NCBI GenBank assembly: GCA_002501855.1 | Contig: DAOM01000227.1 | Coordinates: 1 to 5,954 of the forward strand | Reading direction: 5' to 3' | DNA from: Candidatus Nitrosopolaris nunavutensis | GTDB taxonomy: Archaea; Thermoproteota; Nitrososphaeria; Nitrososphaerales; Nitrososphaeraceae | DNA length: 5,954 nucleotides | In this document: one piece after another, positions 1-5,931 of the stretch | How positions within the stretch are numbered: the stretch's first letter is position 1 | Layout of the letters: each line of letters opens with the position of its first letter | The notes under the pieces: generated by a model | The model's database searches: none | What the model saw: the letters and a program-made list of their open reading frames with translations, nothing else | Told to the model about the DNA's origin: nothing | Translations under genes and position numbers: made by a program

Positions 1-128
1 TTATTACGTCGCTACTGCTCACGAGATTAGCTAGATATACGACTAAATATATGCACTTTGATCTTATTAGGTTATCTAGTCATAAAATATACTCCAGAAT
101 TGTCATGCTGACTGGTGTTAATGACTAA

Positions 129-637
129 ATCAGGCGCAGGTGGCTTAAAAGCAATACGAAGAATAGCAGGTTGGATCGAGGAAGTCTCCTAGATCTTAAA
201 CTATACATGTATACTGTTACTACAAGATTCTTTTCAAATCCAACTAACTCTAGAAGCCGATTTCAATGAAGAATTATTCTATCTTTGATTAAGGAAATTG
301 AGTTGATCATATTTCTGAAGACTAATAATAGATTATGATTTGTATGAAATAAGCTTGAGCATGATTAATCTAATGAAGATGCATAGATTACTTCATGGAG
401 ATATTTGAGTCAGTTGCATGGGTCGCCTCAGGGTTTGTACCAACACTACTTTTACTGGAAGTCTATGAGAGAATGGGTAGAAGAAAGGTATTGGGTAAAA
501 AAAAGAGTAGAAGCAGTAATATCGTTAGCGGCTACCAAGATGGAGAAAAGATATGTCCTTAGGAGAATATTTCAGCGTCAGGTGCCTAATACCAGGAGAT
601 GCCGTCCTAAGCCATATCTCAGCTATTTGTAGAAAGC
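129..637 (+). pseudogene. Decayed IS transposase remnant (IS5-like, tentative)
   Basis: No intact gene, but pieces in all three plus frames recall an IS5-type DDE transposase in the right order. At 132-266 an open stretch contains RLDRGSLLDL, like the N-terminal 'RG-x-L-x-LD' region. At 331-405 is DYDLYEISLSM, like the 'D..YDS.EIF' segment. At 405-560 HGSP, YFYWKS and RYWVKKRVEAVIS resemble the end of the catalytic domain, where the VE glutamate (codon at 510) would be the third catalytic acid. At 553-590 another frame gives SLGEYFSVR, like 'GEYVSAR'. At 590-637 the third frame gives YQEMPS, a stop, then AISQLFVE, like 'QEM..KAS.YN.FV'. At least two frameshifts and several stops are needed. 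No terminal inverted repeats were identified. The matches come from memory of the family, not a search, so this could be chance similarity. Confidence 0.3.
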
Positions 638-640
638 TCA

Positions 641-953
641 CTGTTTTCGATCATACAGCAGTAGTTGTACTCGAGAAAATAATGGTATATGCCAGCTTTG
701 CTGCTCCAGTCTATGGTTCTACTGATTGTATTACTGCTGAGGCTGAGACACCAAATAAAATTTAATGTAGGTGGCAAGTTGATAAAATGAGCCACAGACA
801 AGTATCAAATAAAGACGACGTTTGAGTACTTTTTCAATCACCACTTGGAGTAGTCCCTAAGAGACAATCGTTTCATAGCTCATTATGCTTAAGAATTAGA
901 TTTGTGTACTCATCATCATAATCAAGCACAACAACGTTTTCATGAAGACCAAC
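641..953. other. Non-coding stretch, nothing recognised
   Basis: The only open stretch here is the tail of the frame ending at 765, and it shows no domain, signal peptide or promoter that I can identify. No tRNA-like cloverleaf, repeat array or strong hairpin was seen. It may be the decayed flank of the transposase remnant to its left. Confidence 0.4.
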
Positions 954-1205
954 TTAGTGAGTCCGGATTACTTGTGGAAGATAAATCAAAGACTGTGCCA
1001 CGTGAGATGTATCAGCTTTAATAACTCCTTCCGCATGCGATATTTCGCCTGAAGATAGTGTAGCTGATCCTTCCGCATGCGATCGGCCATATGCCACCGG
1101 TGCAACGGCAGATCCGGAAATCATCAATAAGCAAGATCCGAATGCCAGTAATGTTGCGATGCTTAATTGTTTGTAGTTTTTTAGTACCTGGCTATTTTTA
1201 CTCAT
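954..1205 (-). CDS. Small secreted protein with YadA-head-like SHAEG repeats
   Basis: An 83-residue protein with a clear signal peptide: a basic N-terminus (K3, K9, K12), a hydrophobic core at about residues 15-38 (SIATLLAFGSCLLMISGSAV) and a plausible cleavage site near VAYG (37-40). After it come two copies of SHAEG at residues 42-46 and 56-60, a 14-residue period, and a weaker SHVAQ at 67-71. SHAEG at 14-residue spacing is typical of the YadA-type head repeat, which folds as a left-handed parallel beta-roll in surface adhesins and fibre proteins. Such proteins normally carry many more repeats, so this one is probably truncated or the remnant of a longer surface protein; the last 12 residues look unrelated. 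The ATG at 1205 is supported by a TATA-like element about 26 bp upstream, implying a leaderless mRNA. Its role is unknown; export and a surface location are inferred from the signal peptide. Confidence 0.55.
   Translation of the reverse strand: MSKNSQVLKNYKQLSIATLLAFGSCLLMISGSAVAPVAYGRSHAEGSATLSSGEISHAEGVIKADTSHVAQSLIYLPQVIRTH
1026..1083. repeat. Two 16-bp direct repeats encoding SHAEG
   Basis: The 16-mer TCCTTCCGCATGCGAT occurs exactly at 1026-1041 and 1068-1083, 42 bp (14 codons) apart, in phase with the minus-strand secreted-protein gene. Identity at the nucleotide level suggests a recent unit duplication or gene conversion. Confidence 0.85.
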
Positions 1206-1224
1206 AATTTTTTATGGACGCGAG

Positions 1225-1236
1225 AATATTAAACCT
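1225..1236 (-). promoter_or_regulatory. TATA-like element for the secreted-protein gene
   Basis: On the minus strand this reads GGTTTAATATTC, centred about 26 bp before the ATG at 1205. That is the spacing expected for an archaeal TATA box driving a leaderless transcript that begins at the start codon. Confidence 0.4.
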
Positions 1237-1321
1237 TTATGTAACCATGTTCCATTTGTAAACAGATACATTGTTCAACGCACAATAGATTTAATTAGAA
1301 CTCATAATTGCTCTTAAAAAG

Positions 1322-1502
1322 TCATTGCGTGCTCTTATGCTTAATCAATTGAAATTCTCCATCAGCAAAGGTAAATCTAGTGTTTACGTCGGGTTCCCCT
1401 GAAGCATACGTTGCCATGTCTATTCCAGAAGGAGCCAGTAGCACCATAAAGACAGACAAGCATATTTTTAGTACTTCTAGTCGCTGTTCGCACCAAAGCC
1501 AT
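1322..1502 (-). pseudogene. Frameshifted signal-peptide protein gene
   Basis: From the ATG at 1502 one frame gives a basic leader (MALVRTATRSTKN). A different frame then continues with a hydrophobic core (ICLSVFMVLLAPSG) followed by DMATYASGEPDVNTRFTF and ADGEFQLI, ending at the TGA at 1324-1322. Joined by one frameshift near 1460-1465, the two parts make a textbook export signal (basic, hydrophobic, small residues before the cut) and the start of a mature domain. The second frame has no usable start of its own before a stop at about 1530. The gene then ends after about 60 codons, too early for a folded secreted domain, so it is probably truncated as well. An AT-rich TATA-like stretch (TAAAAATT on the minus strand, about 1521-1529) lies about 24 bp upstream of the ATG. 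Family not recognised. Confidence 0.4.
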
Positions 1503-1603
1503 TCCTGACTACTAATATCAAATTTTTACGAATTACAAAAAGAGGGAAAATAAAAGTGTACAAATTTATGTTCCGGAGGATTACAGGTGTAGCTGAAAAA
1601 TCC

Positions 1604-1804
1604 CTATTCCTCTCTGCTTAATACCAATATTTCATTCACTACCCAACTCAATGTCTCTATTTTTGGCCATAGTCTATCCGTAATTGCTCTCTCGCGAGTC
1701 TTGTGCATTTCGTCTTTTATTTGCGCTATTCTGTTTAATTCTTTCTTCTAGCTCTGATAATTCATCCATATAGAATTGAATTCTGCATCATTATCGATAT
1801 ATCC
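1604..1804 (-). pseudogene. Helical hypothetical protein gene broken by one TAG
   Basis: One minus-strand frame reads GYIDNDAEFNSIWMNYQS, a TAG stop at 1750-1748, then 47 residues to a TAG at 1606-1604. The second part is charged and helical: KKELNRIAQIKDEMHKTRER, then AITDRLWPKIETLSWVV and NEILVLSREE. Both sides of the internal stop look coding in the same frame, and the sense is continuous (an NSIW-type start, then a coiled-coil-like helix), so the simplest reading is a small protein of about 65 residues inactivated by a nonsense mutation. No ATG opens the frame before WMNYQS; the nearest in-frame ATG is at 1765. A neighbouring frame (MDELSELEERIKQN, from the ATG next to it) also looks helical but closes within about 30 codons. 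Function not recognised. Confidence 0.4.
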
Positions 1805-2023
1805 ATTACAGAATGTCAGGGAGAGGGGGCTTAGGCTTACAGTCTCAAGGAATTATTCATTAAAATGTTAAAATGATACCATTCAAATTTGCCACGATTC
1901 TGTTGAATGGCTTTAATCTAGGAATTCGGAAAGCGTACTTTGCTTTAAGTCTAAGTGGTGCTGAGGATACTTTCCTTCTTGCTGTTGTTCTCCCTTGTCT
2001 TCCCATTTGGTTTCTGGCAGCCC

Positions 2024-2045
2024 CAACATATTCCTAAATATGTTG
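2024..2045. other. Perfect 9-bp stem-loop after the short ORF
   Basis: CAACATATT and AATATGTTG pair perfectly around a CCTA loop. The hairpin lies 12 bp beyond the stop of the minus-strand ORF at 2057 and is followed on the plus strand by TTTTA. No long T-run follows on the minus strand, so a terminator role is only possible. Confidence 0.5.
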
Positions 2046-2056
2046 TTTTAACTTCT

Positions 2057-2209
2057 CTAGAGATCTCTGGTTTCAGAGATAGGATTTTCTGACATGCTTA
2101 ACCTTGCACAAACAATTGGAATAGTAGGAACGATGGTCTTGACATTGTATTTCTCAGAGGCAAATACAAAGTCTTTCGATTGACCATGATCATTTACATT
2201 AAAATACAT
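2057..2209 (-). CDS. Short hypothetical protein
   Basis: About 50 residues starting MYFNVNDHGQSKDF and ending PISETRDL. I prefer the ATG at 2209 because GAGG lies 6 nt upstream (AGAGGATTTTAATG on the minus strand), a good Shine-Dalgarno match; a GTG at 2239 would add ten residues. The composition looks coding (DFVFASEKYNVKTIVPTIPI, then VCARLSMSEN), with no membrane segment or signal peptide. The frame ends in TAG, after which it stays open for 34 more codons (REVKTTYLGICWGCQKPNGK and on), so this may be a larger gene cut by a nonsense mutation. A perfect hairpin just past the stop could instead mark a genuine 3' end. Family not recognised; it may be another decayed gene. Confidence 0.35.
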   Translation of the reverse strand: MYFNVNDHGQSKDFVFASEKYNVKTIVPTIPIVCARLSMSENPISETRDL

Positions 2210-2215
2210 TAAAAT
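2196..2215. repeat. Tandem 10-bp repeat (ACATTAAAAT x2)
   Basis: Two perfect adjacent copies of ACATTAAAAT overlap the start of the minus-strand ORF, so each copy presents an ATG on the minus strand (2209 and 2199), in different frames. It may be simple replication slippage. Confidence 0.8.
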
Positions 2216-2354
2216 CCTCTTAGGGGATAGAAATTGCACCGAATAAATTAAAAACTAAAATACCAGATAGTAAACGTATTTGGCGGTACAAATTATACAT
2301 TCGACAGCACTGATTTCAGGAAATTGATGCCCTCGCTGCCATGACATAATGACA

Positions 2355-2578
2355 TTATACTCTGACTTTGATAGTCTTCATAGAGATGACATAATCTGCT
2401 ATAATCGCGGCGTTTTCTTTGGAGTTTTGCACCTTTTTATAAAGCCAGTTAAAACAATCATGACTTAGGCCATCAGTTGCGATTTCTATCTTTCTTTCAA
2501 ATAAAGGATCATTGATGTTAATTTCCTTTGTTTTTACACAGATGGTTTGAATTCAAGAAATAAATCAAAGCCAGGCAT
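2355..2578 (-). pseudogene. N-terminal remnant of a site-specific integrase
   Basis: A 65-codon open stretch (2552-2355) reads VKTKEINI, NDPLFERKIEIATDGLSHDC, FNWLYKKVQNSKENAA, then IIADYVISMKT before running into a stop. From memory, this resembles the N-terminal (SAM-like, DNA-binding) part of the tyrosine-recombinase integrases common in Nitrososphaerales, where an 'N..I.DYI.SMKTE.N.S..YR' segment precedes the core. No recombinase core with its R-H-R-Y catalytic residues is present, so the piece cannot be active. The likely start, MPGFDLFLEFK from the ATG at 2578, lies in another frame, so at least one frameshift near 2545-2555 is needed; a second break follows SMKT. It is divergent from the DP1 gene and shares the AT-rich stretch at 2580-2620 with it. 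The family call needs a profile search. Confidence 0.4.
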
Positions 2579-2606
2579 ATAACTATGTATTATATCAACA
2601 AGTAGA

Positions 2607-2617
2607 GAAATATAATT
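2607..2617 (+). promoter_or_regulatory. Predicted promoter of the DP1 gene
   Basis: A purine-rich GAAA (BRE-like) runs into TATAATT (2611-2617). A TATA centre near 2614 predicts transcription starting near 2640, leaving a leader of only about 10-16 nt before the GTG at 2650 or the ATG at 2656. No Shine-Dalgarno sequence is seen. Confidence 0.5.
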
Positions 2618-2649
2618 AAACATGATATCCATAATGAAAATGGCAACAC

Positions 2650-4215
2650 GTGTCTATGCAAAGAGAAATTTCTAACGCTTTGTCATTTGCAATTAGCAAA
2701 GGTTATCAAATACATCCTGATGCTTTTGCGATGCTCAAAGGACTTGATATCGATATTTTAAAGGTCGTGCAAGACATAGTTAAAATGAAAATCAAACACA
2801 AAGAAAGCTCTTCCATCCTAGTTGAAGATATCAAGAATCTTATTAATCCCGAAGGAAAGGTGGCTGATGTTAATAGTTTTAGTAATACACTACTTAATGT
2901 TACGACGGCCGCTGCTGATGCTACTTTTTCTTCTGGACAGCATTCCTATAAAGTGATTTTAGATCCCACACCTGGAATTAACAGTGGAGAGGGCATTAGG
3001 GGCTATACCGCACTTTTCCGCAGCCGGTTTGAAAAATCACTTCGTATCTTAGCATTGCGTCCTGATAGTAAACGAATTACAAAAATTACATCTCTAAAGC
3101 ATAAATCTAATAACGCAAAGTTAAGAAAGACGTACGACATGAATACAGATGCGAATAGAAATTCCTCCGTTATAGCTGGTTTGTTAATGTCCAAGCGTTC
3201 AAAAAAGAATGGTGTGGAGATGGTGATTGATGACCACAGCGGAATGCTAAGTGTACTTGCAGTTTCCGAAGAGTTGAAAAAACAGGCTTCAATGCTTGCA
3301 CTGGACCAAATGATTATGGTAGAAGTTGACAATATTAATAAAAAAGGAATGCAAGGTTTTGTTGTAAGGAATTTAGTTTCTCCAGACATTCCAGATCATC
3401 TTCCCAACCGATCAAAATCGGAATCGTATGCGGTCTTAATTTCGGATCTTCATGTTGGTAGTAAATACTTCCAAGAAGTAGAATTTCTTAGATTTTTAAA
3501 TTGGCTTTCATTAACTGATGACGAAATCGTCAGCAAGATCAAATTTGTATGTATAGGGGGAGACTTAATTGATGGTATTGGCATATTTCCTAATCAAGAG
3601 AAAGAATTAATTGAAATGGATACCAGCAAACAAATGAGTCACGTCGTTGATTTGTTTGCCAAAATTCCACAACATATCAATGTCTTTGTAATTCCAGGTA
3701 ACCACGACCCAGGAAGAAGAGCATTGCCACAACCGGCGCTGCCGAGAAAATATTCTGACAAACTGTATTCTTTTGAGAATTTTACAATGCTAGGAAACCC
3801 TAGCTTAGTGGAGTTAGATGGTGTAAAAATATTGATGTATCATGGTCAGAGCTTGGATGATATCATTGCTACGACTCCAGGTCTAAGTTATTCAAAGCCG
3901 GCAGAAGCAATGAAGATATTACTCAAAGCACGCCATCTATCACCTATTTATGGAGAGCGTACACCTATAGGACCGGAACTCGAGGACATGATGGTAATTA
4001 CCGAAGTTCCAGACATACTTCATTCAGGTCATGTACATAGTATAGATGTTCAAAATTATCGCGGAACTTTGATCGTTAATTCAGGCGCTTTTCAAGCGCA
4101 AACCAAATATCAACAGACGCTGGGTATTGTTCCAACCCCCGGAATTGCAATTGTAGTTAATCTAGCTAACCTTCAACCATTTCAGATGGATTTCAATCAA
4201 CCAAATCCCATGTAG
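2650..4215 (+). CDS. polB: DNA polymerase D small subunit DP1 (3'-5' exonuclease)
   Basis: Small subunit of the archaeal replicative polymerase PolD. It supplies the Mre11-like 3'-5' proofreading nuclease and partners the large catalytic subunit DP2, which is not in this window. The 521 residues fit the family. Order: a helical N-terminal domain (about 1-60), a low-complexity linker (60-160), an OB-fold (about 170-248), then a calcineurin-type phosphoesterase domain (about 258-510). The metal-binding motifs are all intact: SDLHVG (D266, H268), GGDLID (D305, D308), PGNHD (N351, H352, D353), YHGQ (H398) and HSGHVH (H461, H463). This contrasts with the eukaryotic polymerase B-subunits, where they are degraded. 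The frame opens after a stop at 2635, so the start is the GTG at 2650 or the ATG at 2656 (Met3). It is convergent with cdc6 and its last 23 bp overlap it. In the literature this gene is called dp1 or polB. Confidence 0.93.
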   Translation: MSMQREISNALSFAISKGYQIHPDAFAMLKGLDIDILKVVQDIVKMKIKHKESSSILVEDIKNLINPEGKVADVNSFSNTLLNVTTAAADATFSSGQHSYKVILDPTPGINSGEGIRGYTALFRSRFEKSLRILALRPDSKRITKITSLKHKSNNAKLRKTYDMNTDANRNSSVIAGLLMSKRSKKNGVEMVIDDHSGMLSVLAVSEELKKQASMLALDQMIMVEVDNINKKGMQGFVVRNLVSPDIPDHLPNRSKSESYAVLISDLHVGSKYFQEVEFLRFLNWLSLTDDEIVSKIKFVCIGGDLIDGIGIFPNQEKELIEMDTSKQMSHVVDLFAKIPQHINVFVIPGNHDPGRRALPQPALPRKYSDKLYSFENFTMLGNPSLVELDGVKILMYHGQSLDDIIATTPGLSYSKPAEAMKILLKARHLSPIYGERTPIGPELEDMMVITEVPDILHSGHVHSIDVQNYRGTLIVNSGAFQAQTKYQQTLGIVPTPGIAIVVNLANLQPFQMDFNQPNPM

Positions 4216-5494
4216 AAAGAGAAGGATCGTCCTTGAATGCTTCTCTGATGGTCAAGGTGGGAACCGTAATTTTGATTCTCTGCGATCTGCCGTAACGTCC
4301 TTTGCTCACTACGTCACTTGATACTAGACCCAGTTGGTCGAGTTCACTTATTATTTGTGTTATACGGCGTTGTGTAAGTGGCTCATGTTCAGCATTATTA
4401 CACAATGAAGAATAAATATCATATACTTCACCAGTATTTCCATTCTTTGATTTCATTATCGCCAATATTATTATTTTAGTATGGGTAGTGGAATTTTTTA
4501 AAACTTCATGATTGGTATCTTTTTCGATTTTTTCTTGTGCTAATCGGACGTGTTTTTCTTCGACATTAGTTAATCTTTCTCTTTCGGCGATTTCGGCAGC
4601 AACTCTAAGCAAATCAATAGCTTTTCTTGCATCGCCGTTTTCTCTTCCTGCCATTGCTGCACACAGATTGATTGCTGCACTAGAAATAACATCATCGTTG
4701 AATGCAAGCTTGGCTCTATCTGCTAGGATCTTTTGTAATTGTTCCACTGTGTATGGATTAAATACCATCTCTTCTTCACTTAGACTGCTACGAACACGTG
4801 GATCCAGTTTATCTTTGAACGTGAGACTATTAGATATACCGATTAAACTAATAAAACCACCTCCCGAGATTTGCTCATTTGCCCTTGTGAAATTATATAA
4901 AATATCATCGCCGTTTCTCTCTACCAGTGAGTCAACTTCATCAATTATTAGGACAACATGAAGCTTTTTTTTCTTTTGAATGAAATCAAGAATCCTATCT
5001 GTCGCTTCACCCATCGACAGGCCAGTAAAATGTACTTGTAATTTCTTTTCTTCTTCCTGATTAATTCCCATATTCTCGGCAATTTCATAGAGAACTTTAT
5101 ATCCGGTATTCGCACTTTTTGCGTTTACAAACGGTACTGTAACTTCTATCCCAAGGTCCTTAGCCTTCTGATGTAGCCGTTGAACCACATTTTTTATTAC
5201 TGCGGTCTTTCCGGTACCAGGTTTCCCAAATAATAATAAGTTTGAAGGTCTCGCGCCTTTTAAAACCACAGCTAACGTTTGTGCGATTGTTTTGGTTTCC
5301 TCATCTCTGAACGGAAGTTTTTCGGGGACGTAGTCTATAGTTAATGTCCGGCGATTCTTAATGAGTGTTTTTCCTGAAACAGCTTTTTCAAATATACTAT
5401 CAACTAGATCGTCACTCAAATTTTTATTACTCCTATACAGCTCAATATCCACACACACACCCCTATCTTTCCTTTCTAACATAAGAAAGGACAT
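4193..5494 (-). CDS. cdc6: Orc1/Cdc6 replication initiator ATPase
   Basis: Origin-binding AAA+ initiator that recognises origin recognition boxes and loads the MCM helicase. The 433 residues match the usual length (about 380-430). An N-terminal signature NRRTLTIDYVPEKLPFRDEE (47-66) is followed by Walker A GKPGTGKT (90-97), Walker B IIDEVDSL (183-190), sensor 1 IGISNS (218-223), DPRVRSSL (231-238; the box VI/arginine region next to the initiator-specific motif) and sensor 2 GDARKAIDLLR (287-297). A winged-helix DNA-binding domain covers about 330-420 and includes the recognition-helix candidate TQRRITQIISELDQLGL. All ATPase residues are present, so it should be active. The next in-frame ATG (Met5, at 5482) has a canonical TATAAAA box 25-26 bp upstream and may be the true, leaderless start. 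The gene sits directly beside the origin-like region, as expected for an initiator acting on its own origin. Confidence 0.95.
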   Translation of the reverse strand: MSFLMLERKDRGVCVDIELYRSNKNLSDDLVDSIFEKAVSGKTLIKNRRTLTIDYVPEKLPFRDEETKTIAQTLAVVLKGARPSNLLLFGKPGTGKTAVIKNVVQRLHQKAKDLGIEVTVPFVNAKSANTGYKVLYEIAENMGINQEEEKKLQVHFTGLSMGEATDRILDFIQKKKKLHVVLIIDEVDSLVERNGDDILYNFTRANEQISGGGFISLIGISNSLTFKDKLDPRVRSSLSEEEMVFNPYTVEQLQKILADRAKLAFNDDVISSAAINLCAAMAGRENGDARKAIDLLRVAAEIAERERLTNVEEKHVRLAQEKIEKDTNHEVLKNSTTHTKIIILAIMKSKNGNTGEVYDIYSSLCNNAEHEPLTQRRITQIISELDQLGLVSSDVVSKGRYGRSQRIKITVPTLTIREAFKDDPSLSTWDLVD

Positions 5495-5503
5495 TTAATA
5501 TTA

Positions 5504-5547
5504 TTTTATATTACCTTAACAACATGTTAACATTTTGCTTTTAAATA
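5504..5547 (-). promoter_or_regulatory. cdc6 promoter region with two TATA boxes and a TGTTAACA box
   Basis: On the minus strand, TATAAAA at 5510-5504 is centred 25-26 bp before the Met5 ATG (5482), predicting a leaderless transcript. A second box, TATTTAAAA at 5547-5539, predicts a start near 5517 and a leader of about 23 nt to the ATG at 5494. Between them lies a perfect TGTTAACA (5525-5532) followed on the minus strand by TGTTGTTAA. The same octamer recurs in the origin, so a factor binding it could also control cdc6; that control is inference. Confidence 0.45.
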
Positions 5548-5572
5548 CCTAAATCAATTATTATTAATTATT

Positions 5573-5588
5573 TGAATAATATTATTCA
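5573..5588. repeat. 16-bp AT-rich palindrome in a candidate unwinding element
   Basis: TGAATAATATTATTCA is a perfect palindrome with a single G/C pair, inside a nearly all-A/T stretch (about 5548-5600). It lies between the cdc6 promoter and the ORBs, where the duplex unwinding element of an archaeal origin is expected. The role is inferred from composition and position. Confidence 0.5.
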
Positions 5589-5628
5589 TTTAGATATAGT
5601 ACCATATGAGGAAGTATGTGAAGTATAT

Positions 5629-5653
5629 GGAAACGAAATAGTGGGGTGGGGGT
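5629..5653 (+). promoter_or_regulatory. Degenerate forward ORB-like element with G-tracts
   Basis: GGAAACGAAA (5629-5638) is followed by GGGGT and GGGGGT (5643-5653). It has the two halves of an ORB, the GGAAAC core and the G-string, but the gap is about 5 bp longer than in the two good boxes and the TCCAGT half is missing. Its orientation is opposite to theirs, so together they would face each other across the region 5654-5727. Confidence 0.45.
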
Positions 5654-5716
5654 CTGATAAATGAAAATCTGATGTTAACAAGGTGTTAACAATTACTTTT
5701 GTAGAAGGTTAAAAAA

Positions 5717-5726
5717 GGAAACGAAA
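5717..5726 (+). repeat. Second copy of GGAAACGAAA
   Basis: An exact copy of the 10-mer at 5629-5638, in the same orientation and 88 bp away. It ends 1 bp before the G-string end of the first reverse ORB, giving a head-to-head composite (forward GGAAACGAAA, then ACCCC). Confidence 0.6.
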
Positions 5727-5727
5727 G

Positions 5728-5747
5728 ACCCCGTTATTTCCACTGGA
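5728..5747 (-). promoter_or_regulatory. Origin recognition box (ORB) 1
   Basis: Plus strand ACCCCGTTATTTCCACTGGA; the minus strand reads TCCAGTGGAAATAACGGGGT. It has the archaeal ORB/mini-ORB layout: TCCAGTGGAAA dyad core, a 4-bp spacer, then a G-string. It is the expected binding site of Orc1/Cdc6. Confidence 0.8.
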
Positions 5748-5788
5748 GTGTTAAGATGTTAGTTAACAATGTTAATGTCGTTAATTCA

Positions 5789-5808
5789 ACCCCATTATTT
5801 CCACTGGA
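5789..5808 (-). promoter_or_regulatory. Origin recognition box (ORB) 2
   Basis: Differs from ORB 1 at one of 20 positions (A for G after ACCCC) and has the same orientation. The 61-bp centre-to-centre distance is close to six helical turns, so both initiators could sit on roughly the same DNA face. Confidence 0.8.
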
Positions 5809-5931
5809 ACTATAAATTCCTGTGCTATTACTGAAATCTGCAAGTCAAGAGTAATGTTGTTAACATGCTATGAGGTTCTCTCGTAATAGGTTAACAAACC
5901 AAAGTTCTTATCATTTATTTATCAATTTCTC

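Larger units (their letters stand above)
5525..5896. repeat. Six dispersed GTTAAC boxes, four perfect TGTTAACA
   Basis: GTTAAC occurs at 5526, 5674, 5685, 5762, 5859 and 5890 (first bases). The first, second, third and fifth are full TGTTAACA palindromes; the other two differ at the first base (AGTTAACA, GGTTAACA). Near-copies (GTTAAT at 5771 and 5780, GTTAAG at 5750) lie among them. I found no GTTAAC elsewhere in the window. By base composition about 0.15 would be expected here. Two pairs are spaced 11 and 31 bp, near one and three helical turns. A binding site is likely; the binding protein is unknown. Confidence 0.75.

Noticed and set aside
619..801. Minus-strand 60-residue open frame
   Set aside because: No start context, no motif, and antisense to the transposase remnant and its tail.
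1748..2059. In-frame TAG codons in two neighbouring minus-strand ORFs as possible pyrrolysine readthrough
   Set aside because: Ammonia-oxidising archaea are not known to have the pyrrolysine system, no insertion element or tRNA is visible, and the surrounding genes show other decay.
2341..2395. Repeated ATGACATAAT (2341-2350 and 2386-2395) as insertion-site duplication
   Set aside because: Ten AT-rich bases, only 35 bp between the copies and nothing element-like inside; may be slippage or chance.
3003..3389. Minus-strand 128-residue open frame inside DP1
   Set aside because: Lies wholly within the well-supported DP1 gene, has low-complexity Ser/Phe/Ile-rich composition and no motifs; a shadow frame.
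4512..4961. Plus-strand 149-residue open frame inside cdc6
   Set aside because: Antisense shadow of the conserved AAA+ domain; serine- and leucine-rich composition typical of antisense frames.
5643..5653. G-tracts as a G-quadruplex
   Set aside because: Only two G-runs of four or five occur together; a quadruplex needs four. They fit better as ORB G-strings.
5629..5808. CRISPR-like spacing of repeats
   Set aside because: Repeat units are too few, irregularly spaced and in mixed orientation, and match origin boxes instead.
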